Part shown: positions 41,286 to 50,400 of the stretch, in pieces
Numbering within the stretch: position 1 is the stretch's first letter
Layout: each line of letters begins with the position of its first letter
Made by a program: the position numbers and the translations under genes
Source: Ooceraea biroi
Lineage: Eukaryota; Arthropoda; Insecta; Hymenoptera; Formicidae
Direction: 5' to 3'
DNA: 64,000 bases
NCBI RefSeq assembly: GCF_003672135.1
Contig: NC_039509.1
Coordinates: 4,898,001 to 4,962,000 of the forward strand
Notes under the pieces: generated by a model
What the model saw: the letters and a program-made list of their open reading frames with translations, nothing else
What the model was told of the DNA's origin: nothing
Database searches by the model: none

Positions 41286-42322
41286 CCCTTCGTGGTCACA
41301 CTTCTAGAAAATCACGTAATGGTCACATGGGGTTCAATAGACCCCACCAACTTTAAATGGTTGCCGTGTTTACACTATTCATTCAATTTGAATTACAAAA
41401 TTACATAATAAATTTGAAAGCTTGTATAAAAAGGAGAAATAGGCTTTTTATGCAAATTTTAATTGTAACATAACTAAAAAAATTCACGAATTTAGAAATC
41501 GTGAAAAACCGAGTTTTTCACTAAAAAAATTATAACTTTTTAAATTTTTATTATTTTGCGATACAAATTTAGGGTCATATTGTGGAGATGTAATACTTTA
41601 ATTTAAAAAATAGTGTTATAATGCACGTTTCAAAAAAAGTATTTATTTTCAGACTTAAAGTGGATCATTTTCGAGATAAATGAAATCTACAATTATGGAA
41701 AAATAAGTGTACCCAGATAGCAGAGAGAGTTCAAAAAGAATTCACTTGTATGTCACCAATTCTGAGTTCATTTTCAGATGCAAAAAGAGTTCTTTGAATT
41801 CTTTTTGCATCTGAAAATGAACTCAGAATTGGTGACATACAAGTGAATTCTTTTTGAACTCTCTCTGCTATCTGGGTTTTTATATAACATAGAACATTAT
41901 TATTATTACAAGTATTGTTAATAATTATTTGTATTTTCAATGTCATTCAACAACGAATTTTGAAACTCACGACTCCGTAAATCATATGCCATCTATAAGT
42001 CGGTCTTTAAACTTGCACTTACGTTTTTCCACAGATAATATGTGCGAAAATAAAAAAAACAAAATTTTCCAAATTTTTGATACCAAACTACAAGTTGGTC
42101 ACACAAGGGGTCCGGAAGACCCCAGCACGCGGGAAATGTTATTTGAATAATTGCTATTTCTATACTAGTGCGCTGCGGGCGATACCTAGTATTAGAACGG
42201 AAAAAGAGTACTTGAAGCTACCGGTAAATGGCAGTAAAAAGTTAATTTTCAATTTAGAACAGAAAGATATAAAGCCTTAAACTTTCGTTGGGGTCTTTTG
42301 GACCCCGAGTGACCACGAAGGG
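41286..42322. mobile_element. Non-autonomous piggyBac-like TTAA element (about 1.04 kb)
   Basis: The element begins CCCTTCGTGGTCAC and ends with the exact reverse complement, GTGACCACGAAGGG. It is flanked on both sides by TTAA (41282-41285 and 42323-42326). A TTAA target duplication with CCC/GGG termini is the hallmark of the piggyBac superfamily. Each end carries a subterminal palindrome, GGGGTTCAATAGACCCC (5') or GGGGTCCAAAAGACCCC (3'). A third version, GGGGTCCGGAAGACCCC, lies near 42105. The interior is AT-rich, with no frame long enough for a transposase, so it must depend on an enzyme encoded elsewhere. A 167-bp palindrome is inserted inside it. The intact 14-bp termini and target duplication suggest a fairly recent insertion. 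Confidence 0.85.
41711..41877. mobile_element. Near-perfect foldback (hairpin MITE) nested in the piggyBac-like element
   Basis: The sequence starts ACCCAGATAGCAGAGAG and ends with its reverse complement. The two arms, each close to 80 bases, match almost perfectly and are separated by only about ten bases around a GAATTC-containing centre. The whole unit sits inside the TTAA element, so it was inserted there later or moved with it. No clear target-site duplication is visible at its edges. Transcription through it would give a long double-stranded hairpin RNA, a possible small-RNA source. Confidence 0.85.
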
Positions 42323-42880
42323 TTAACATTATCCCCGAAATAACGGACGTCACGTATGAAGATAAGTATCTGTATTGAGCATGGATCCACCGGATGAGAC
42401 ATTACGTCTCGGGAAGTATGTAATCGATACCGTAGGCGAAACGTGTACAAAACGAACGAAGAAAAACTGATTACATCACGTGCGAGCGTGCATCGCACGT
42501 TGTGTTGACCGATCGAGAACGTCACGTTGCTTCGTGCGTCTATCACGAATAGGTTAACCACAGAGAGAGGTTATGCCGCGCGCAGAATCCCGATAGTAGT
42601 TTGACGTAACGGTTGCGCTCGAACAGAAGGACGGTACTGTGCACGTGAACGGACGTCACGTACGAGAAGAGGAGAGTGAAGAGACGACGCGCGTACGTCC
42701 GAAACTGCGGATACGGATGTCGCATATCGAATCCCCTATATTGCTCCGTGTCGACGGGTTTCGTCGCGGCAGACCGGACACCCGCGCGCGGGCCCAGGCA
42801 GTGGCGCGCGCGCGTGGCGAGCGGGCAAACGCGGCGAAACGCAAGCGTTGGAAGGACGGCGGTGTTGTACTTGTACTCAC

Positions 42881-42994
42881 CGTGTGGCTACCATAGGGCC
42901 TAGGAAGGGTGGTACTGCTGGCGGAGGAAGGGGTAGACACGGTGGTGGCGAGCCGCTGTGCTGTCTCCGCGCGACGAAGACGATGCGTAGACAT
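42881..42994 (-). CDS. Candidate first coding exon (38 codons) with strong donor
   Basis: A minus-strand ATG at 42994 opens 38 codons (starting MSTHRLRRAETAQRL, Ser/Thr-rich) and ends at a near-consensus donor, GTGAGT. The exon finishes in phase 0. The first visible exon of the ZNF292/RLF-like gene (12032-11961) needs an upstream phase-1 exon, so the two cannot join directly. Either a small exon lies between them or this exon is 5' UTR. The coding call is therefore weak, and the splice donor is the stronger part of the evidence. Confidence 0.3.
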
Positions 42995-43448
42995 CAGGCG
43001 GCAAGGGACGCACCTCGTCGACTATGCCGCACGTCGTCGTACACACAGCTACCGTGCCGCACGCACCGCGTACACGCGCCGTCATCCGGCGACGATGGCT
43101 CGAGTCGACGTCGACGAGAAGGAAAACGTAAAACCGAGGTTCTCGACGGAGACCCCCGGGGCTCGCGCGACCTCGCACGCACGCACGACACCCCGACGAG
43201 CAGCGGGAGAGGGTGGGCAGTGGGAGGTGGTGGAAGGAGGTGGTGGCAGAGGAGAAGGCGGAGGAGGAGGAGGAGGAGGAAGAGGCAGTGGAGACACTCG
43301 CCGGATATTCGTCACGAGATTCCGGGAAGCGCACTAGGAAGCGTATTCAGCGGCAGCGGCGGCGGAGCGACCACGGCAGCAGATTAATATGGCGGTTCTT
43401 CGGTTGACACGGAGGCTCGGGTTGCGCGTAGAAGCAAACGGTTGTAAC

Positions 43449-43505
43449 GGTGGTGGTGGTGGTGGTGGTGGTGGTGGTGGTGGTGGTGACGGCGGCGGCG
43501 GCGGT
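43449..43505. repeat. (GGT)n/(GGC)n triplet repeat
   Basis: About thirteen GGT triplets followed by GGC triplets inside the CpG-rich block. On the plus strand this reads as poly-Gly and on the minus as poly-His/poly-Pro, but neither frame is supported as coding. Confidence 0.9.
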
Positions 43506-44500
43506 GGCGATGGATACTCGATGCTGCTGCTACTGCTGCTGTTGCTGATGCAACGGCGAGAGTGCAAGGCGACGCGACGGCTATGTACAGTGCTGGAGGC
43601 CTCGTAGCTCGCGTACAAACCGCACGCATTTGTTTCACTTGCAAAGCACCACCACGCACCACCCACGATCACGACTGCTTTAGCCGGAGCTTCACGCGAC
43701 GAGACACTCGATGTTCGCGTATATCTCCTTTTCACTATCTCTCTCTCTCTCTCTGTCCCTCTTGTTCTCTCACCGGATTTCTTTCACGCGCTAGAGCCCG
43801 GTGACGACCGTTGTTTGCCTACTCGTCGCACTGCTCCCTTTCGATTGGCCCGTGCACGCCTCCGTGGCACGAAGCGTCGCTCGGCACAGTTTCACTCTTC
43901 TCCGAAAATGAAACGCGCATCCGACGTTTTCCCGAGTTCCGCTCTCAATCACGACGGGCACGTTCCTATGGAGCACTCGGCTCCGTATCTCTACTCCTCT
44001 CTCTCCCTTTAAGCTAGCACAGTCCGTCTCTCTCGCTCCCGCCGGCTGTTCCGCCGTCGGCTGCTGTCGGGCACACCGTGTGAGAGAGACAGCGTACACT
44101 CGCACGAATCTACCGCACTCGACGGATCAACGGGCACCACCTTCGCTCTCGTTCTTCCGTCCGTTCGTCACCCGCGACGATGCTCGATGCACGCGGCGGT
44201 ACGGCCCACACGGCGCACGCGGACGAACGCACGCACAGTTAACTTCACGCTGCGCGAGGACGTGACGTGACCTCGGTGCGAACGACAACGTCAACATCAC
44301 CACCGTACGCTTTCGTGGCGGCCATCTTTTTCGGGGATACGGTGGCGATACGCGAATCGCGGAACGAGAAACGCACGCGCGTACACGGCTATGGGAACAC
44401 GAGCGCGCAAGATTCACGTGTGCGTACGTGTGTGGGTATAGGTATGATGCTGCGACGAGTCAGCCGGTAATGCAGGAAGGCGGCATGCGCGCAAGGTAAA

Positions 44501-45269
44501 GGCCTGCTTGAACGTGAACGCGTATTTCAAAATATACGAGTACCAACTGTCTCGAATCGTGGATATCGTCGACTGGAAGATCGCTGAACGAGATTCCTCG
44601 TCTGATTAGTTAGTTATTTTAGCGGAACGTGTCATTCTTATGAAAACGGTTTATTTACTATCCCATGAGAAAGATACTTTTCAGGTGTCATACCTTCTTT
44701 GTATTTTTTGCGTTTGACATTTTGTATGTTCATCATTTCGAGTTCGAATATTAAAATCAAATGCGAAACAGCTCATGGTACGTACAACAATTGTCCTTGA
44801 CGCATCCCTGCTGACATGCACACGCAGCTACACGCACACACGTAAGCGAACGTGTTTCACGTTTACGCGGGGCCACGTCGTTAAGCACGCGATACCGGCC
44901 GGGATTCGTGCAGCGGGAACGAAACTGTGCGATAAGCGAATACACACACATACGCACACGGTCCACGCCAGCCAATGCCAGCCCGGCTGACTCGAGCGGT
45001 CGCGGCGACTCGACCAAGGGAACGTGGAATTCGCTCGCGTTCCGCGCGTTCAGGGAATTGCGGCGCTGCCGTTCGTCGTTCTTAGAACCGCCATGACCAA
45101 TGGTATCACGAGGATATACCGCTGAGCCAGGCTTACCAGGCTGACCCACGCTTACCAACCAGGCGAGGATAACTCTCGCCTCGAGGCTAATTGGATAGTT
45201 GGACGGTGTATGATATTAGTGTACGCGCCAAGGGATTAAGTTACCTCGCGAAATTATTTCAGAACAGAA
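44501..45269. other. Intergenic stretch, nothing supported
   Basis: The sequence falls from the GC-rich block back to average composition. It contains short CA/CG-rich runs near 44815-44840 and 44940-44960. The open frames are compositional shadows. No exon, RNA gene or repeat terminus is supported. Confidence 0.5.
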
Positions 45270-45484
45270 CCCATACAGCACACAAACGTTAAATCAACAT
45301 CTCAGAAACGTTGCATAGCAACATTGCAATGTTCCATCAATATCGCAAAATGTAGATTCGACGTAGAAAAGATATTGCATAAATGTCTAATGTCCGTTGA
45401 ATTGCAATGTCTTGTAGATATTGCATTCAACGTCTACAAGACATTGCAATTCAACATTTAAGAAACCTTTGTTAGATCTTAGGA

Positions 45485-45677
45485 TTGTTCTTTTTCGCTG
45501 CACTTCTGAACTAGTGCAATAAGTTGGAGCGAAACAAATATACTTTCTTTCATTCTAACTTTCCAAGGAGAACAAAAAGTCACAATAATGTCAAAATGAT
45601 GTCTTTTTGACATTATCGTGACTTTTTGTTCTCCTTGGGTTATTGCACTAGTTCAGAAGTACAGCGAAAAAGAACAA
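45485..45677. mobile_element. Inner inverted-repeat unit of the foldback element
   Basis: The unit starts TTGTTCTTTTTCGCTG and ends with CAGCGAAAAAGAACAA. The arms continue inward through GAACTAGTGCAATAA with one or two mismatches. It encloses a further independent palindrome (45563-45638), so at least two insertion events or stepwise palindrome growth are implied. Confidence 0.8.
45563..45638. repeat. Innermost 76-bp palindrome
   Basis: CCAAGGAGAACAAAAAGTCA opens the left arm, and the right arm returns its reverse complement with one mismatch around a loop of about eight bases. It sits exactly between the arms of the 193-bp unit. Confidence 0.85.
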
Positions 45678-45936
45678 ACCTATTGATTTAACATTATTAA
45701 TTAATTATTACTAAATTGTAATATAATTATTTGTTACATATAAGAAGAATGACAATCTTTAAATTGACCATTAATTAATAAAATCTATTTGTTACATGTT
45801 GTTTCAATGTTGTAGCAACATACAGAATCAATGTAGAAGAATCAACATAGATTCAACGTTGAAAAAATATTTATATTTTAATATTCAACATTGTAACATC
45901 TTCGCAACGTTATTTCAACTTTCTGTGCTGTATGGG

Positions 45937-47469
45937 GAAGAAAGAAAAGAAGGAAGTTGCATATAACAGCTAAATTGACAGTGTAAAATCTCATTTCAAA
46001 CCTAATCCACTCAAATTTGCCGTTTCATAAATTAACACATATTTCTCATAAAGATGTAACGTTGCGCAATTATATAATAAATACTTGATCACACATACAC
46101 ATACACACACTCACATGCCCGCGCGTAATGAATATTGATCAAGATATCAATGAAATGTCGAAAAATCATGGTACCTTTGCCGAAAATGTATTAAGAGGAA
46201 TGTCATTTGCATTTATATCGAGATTGATGAGATTTTTCCATCTGTCGTCGGAGAGCATCGTTAATTTTTTCGTGCAAAATTAAAAGTTTTACATAGCACG
46301 TAAATAAAGAATTATTTTGCAATACTTTATGGACACACAAATTAATGTTTAACTTCATATTAAGAAGTGACACCTGCTCACTTCTTTTTTTTTTGGCAAT
46401 CTAGATTTTTCTAATACAACTCGACAGAGACGATGGGAATGGAAAATTATAAAACGTTTCCTTGGAAACACTTTTATTTCTGCTTCATGTTGTATAAGAA
46501 TATAGTACCGAGAGAAATGTTCCAATATTTTACTTACGACGCAAATATCAACACGTTTTTTAACAAACGAAACATCAGGTATATCAAATATAAAAGCTTT
46601 CAACAAATCTTCGTTTAATCTGTATAAAAGTCGTATGCAAATTTTTCATAAATGTTCACTCTCATGTATAAGTTCTAAATATATACTTAAAGATATTTTC
46701 TCTTTTGATAGATTATATTGTACATTCGTTTGCTTGTTACGGACAAATACTTTTGCTGATTATCCGTATGGTCAATATACACGTTAGGCAAGCAGGATGT
46801 CGAAACCGGTATAATTGTCAACTCAATTTCATGAATTCCTTGTTTTTATATTCATCACAGATGTGCAGCGATACAAAGCGACGAAAGCAACGTTCGCAAA
46901 AATAAATGTGTCGAGTAACAATAAATCAAAAACAATCGTTGTATCCTCTTCGAGTTGAGCTTACTAAGAACTCGATTGCTTCCAGTGTAACGTTAGAAGT
47001 GACAAACAACTTCAAGATACTCTCAACGATATCAAATATTATATATAAAGTCGCGTATAGAAACGAGCGTCACCTTGCCGCTTGTTATACGTATTACGAG
47101 AAAATGGGCTGTATATCCTTTGGTATAATAATTAGTACAATAATAATAATAATATATACGTTATATTAAAGAAAAAATAAAAAAAAAAAACAGTGATAGC
47201 GATCAACAACACAATAGATTGCCTTTCGTGTATTTACAACATAAAGAACCTGAATTTCATCGTCATGAATTTAATAATCTTATACTGGTTTCCTCGATCC
47301 TCGCTTCAACGGCGTTTTGTTGGCGTTTCGAAGGTGATGGAATGTTTTATCGCGTGCATCTCATCGGAAGGATTTGTGGCTTTGGGAGAATAGAGTATTA
47401 ATTTGTTACACGCGATAGCCCCGATGCGTCGCGATCCAACGGCAATCTCCAATCGCTCCGATAAAGAAA
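45937..47469. other. AT-rich intergenic DNA downstream of transketolase
   Basis: No protein-like frame or RNA gene is recognised here. The right part (about 47,100-47,469) is presumably the 3' UTR and flank of the minus-strand transketolase gene. A clear AATAAA signal close to the stop was not found. Confidence 0.5.
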
Positions 47470-50400
47470 TTAACATTTCAACATGTCCTGCACCGCTGCA
47501 ACGATGCAACGGGCACTGATGCCGAAATTGTCGAGCAGCACCGTGGGCGGCCCGGAACGCGGCACGTCTGGCACAGCCAGCTTCTTCACTATCACGTTTC
47601 TCTCCAGGGCGACTGCAGACGCGACCGCCTCTCCGAGACCGCCTTGCGGATAATGGTCCTCGACGGTGATGATCCTGCCACCAATCTCCTTGGCGTTCTT
47701 CACGATCGTTTGCGCGTCGATGGGTTTAATGGTGAACGGATCGATCACGCGGACGCTGATGCCAGCCTTTGCCAATTCGTCGGCCGCCTTGATCGCCTCG
47801 TGCAACGTCACGCCGGCGCCAATCACCAGCACCTGATCCTTCGCGGAAGATCTGATTACCTTGGCTTTACCGATCGCTAGTGGCTCGTCGTTCTTATACA
47901 GGACCGCAGTGGCCGGGCGAGACGTGCGAATGAAGCAGATGCCTTTGGTGTTGGCAGCCAGCTCCACCGCGCGCTCCGCCGACACGGCGTCACTCGGGTA
48001 GAAGATGGTGGAACCCGGGATCGCGCGGAACATTGCGATATCCTCCAGACCCATCTGCGACGGTCCGTCCTCGCCGATGGACACGCCACAGTGCGAGCCG
48101 GCAAAGTTGACATTTGTCTGAGAGATTGCACCCATGCGAATCTGTAAAAGAGGATAATGTGTGATATCTTTTTCCTTTTTCTATAAATCTTTCCGCTGTG
48201 ATTTCACAGAAAGCTGCTTTGTCGTTCCTCACCTGATCGAAGGCGCGGGTGAAGAAGGTGGCGAATGCCGACACAAACGCGATGGTACGATCCCTGCAAG
48301 CAGCACCGATCGCGACGCCAACGATGTTCTGTTCGGCAATGAATCCTTCGATGAACCTGGCCGGATCGACCGCCTTTATCTTCTCGGCGTAAGTGGAGTT
48401 CTTCGTGTCACCATCCAGAGCTACGACACGAGGATTATTCTTCGCCAACTGAAAGAAAAGAATACAGTTTAAAAGAGTGATTCAAATTTCACCGATATCG
48501 ACGATCAATCTGTGTGACGATTAACCGCGCACAAACCTTGGCAAGAGCTGTGCCATAAGCCAACCTAGTAGCTACTTGTTCACCTATCTTGTAGCTTGGA
48601 GGCGAGGCTAACGCAACGTTGCTGATATCCACATGAGGGGCGTCGTCGACGAGCGGCTTTTGCGGATGCAATCCGAGGGGACCGGGATTTTTCAAAAGGC
48701 CATTCAGATGCTGCAAAATCACAAATTTACGGATATTGAAACGAAGAAATTCACCTCGTTAAATTAATTGTAATTATGATTGAAACTGCGAAGAAAGTTT
48801 ATCGAAATGGGTGATTTGATAAATAAATAAGTAAATTTTGTAAGTTACGAACAAGATATGAGCAAATAATGGCAAAAGTGATCAGAGTAATACCTGAATG
48901 ACTTCATTCGCCTTATTTCCTAGAGGTTTGCCGTGCCAGTTGTCCTGGTCTTCGATCCCGGGGAAGTTTTTACCCTTGTAAGTTTTAGCCAAAATGGCAG
49001 TGGGACGTCCCTTCGTATTCTGCGCTTCATGGAACGCCTAGAGATGAACCAAACGTTTCTTAGTATCCAATTTATAAGTTTGCTATTAAATAGCAAAACC
49101 TACCTTGGCTAATTCCTCTACGTCATGACCATCCACGACCAAGGCATTAAAACCGAAGGCTTCTAATCTTTTACGGTACACTTCCATATGGTGCTGTAGC
49201 GAGGTTGCTTCGCTCTGACCAAGACGATTAATGTCAAAGATGGCGCAAAGATTGTCCAATTTATAATAGGACGAAAAATTAAGAGCTTCCCAGATGGAAC
49301 CTTCCGCCGCTTCACCGTCGCCAATCAAACAGTACACACTGAAAAGTAGAAGAATGCACGTAATTATTAATAAGAGAGAAAGAGAGGGAAAGGGGAGGAT
49401 TGTATTTACATTCACAGATTCAGCACAATCTAGGTAATGCATATCTGGATGGAAAAAGTTGCTTGGATATAAATAGCATACCGATAACTGGCCTTATCGT
49501 AATTCTTTCCGACATAGGCCATGCCTGCGGCAACCGAGAGACCTTGTCCCAGGGAGCCAGTCCCTACGTCTATAAAGTTGAGCCTCGGAGTAGGGTGTCC
49601 TTCCAAATCGCTATCGAATTTTCTCAGATTTAATAATTCGCTGATTGGGAACAAGCCTGCTTCCGCCCATGCTGCAATATACAATGTACGTACATATTGT
49701 GCAATGATTTTGCTTATATTAAACCAATTGCGCGCTAATATAAAATAACATGACTTGTCGACATTTACCTGCATAAAGAATCGGAGCTGCATGGCCTTTA
49801 CTGAGTACAAATCTATCACTGTTTGGATCACGTGGTGCCGATACCTTGTAACGCATTGTATGGAAAAAGAGAACGGACATAATTTCTGCCATTGACGAGC
49901 ATGATGTCGGATGTCTAGAATAAAATAAGATGAAATAAGGGAACGAACAAATTAAATAAATATAAAATTAGACGCAAAATACGCGCGCGTTCTAAAAAGT
50001 TATTTTATATCAATGATTCTATTCGCGTAATCGAACGATATATGTTTCTTCATTTGCTATCGTGTTAAGGTCAGAGTGTCAGAATATCTTTTATACATGT
50101 ACAATCTTTTACGAGGGAGGTTTCATAAGATTATGGCATCCAAGAGTGATAAATATTTGTTACAAAATATGTTGCAAAACCTATCTTCTACTGTTATCTA
50201 TTATCTCCCCCTCTTTTCTCTCTCTCTCTCTCTCTCTCTGCCTGTACAATATATAATTCCATTGAAACAAGAGCAAAAACTTCAAACAGTTTGTTTCAAA
50301 TAATTTCTAGATTCTTTTTTATAGATTTGGCCCTTTCTTGGAAAATCGTGATGGCAATCGTTACAAGCGCAATGTGAAACGCCGTGGAATGATTTTTTAA

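Larger units (their letters stand above)
42600..44500 (-). promoter_or_regulatory. CpG- and GC-rich block, likely promoter/5' region of the minus-strand gene 1
   Basis: About 1.9 kb of strongly GC- and CpG-rich sequence stands out from AT-rich flanks. It contains GGT, GGC and GGA/GAG triplet repeats and CT-rich pyrimidine tracts (43735-43755, about 44000). All frames are open but low-complexity (Gly-, Arg- or His-rich in each frame), typical of promoter and 5' UTR composition rather than coding sequence. A minus-strand candidate first exon ends at the donor ACG|GTGAGT (42881/42880). The next recognisable minus-strand exon downstream is that of the ZNF292/RLF-like gene at 12 kb, so this is its best candidate promoter. 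It could instead serve a plus-strand transcript; no plus-strand coding exon was identified. Confidence 0.5.
45270..45936. mobile_element. Foldback MITE containing multiple nested palindromes
   Basis: The element is bounded by CCCATACAGCACA and its inverted copy TGTGCTGTATGGG. Inside lie (a) a hairpin with exact 23-bp arms at 45396-45418 and 45433-45455, (b) a 193-bp inverted-repeat unit at 45485-45677 with arms of about 38 bases, and (c) within (b), a 76-bp palindrome at 45563-45638 with about 34-bp arms and one mismatch. The rest has degenerate CAACGTTG-like words. It has no coding capacity. The outer termini match no superfamily I can name securely, and the target-site duplication could not be resolved. 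Confidence 0.75.

Noticed and set aside
42639..43735. Gly/Arg/His-rich frames in the CpG block as genes
   Set aside because: All six frames are open because of composition; none shows a domain, and triplet repeats explain the length.
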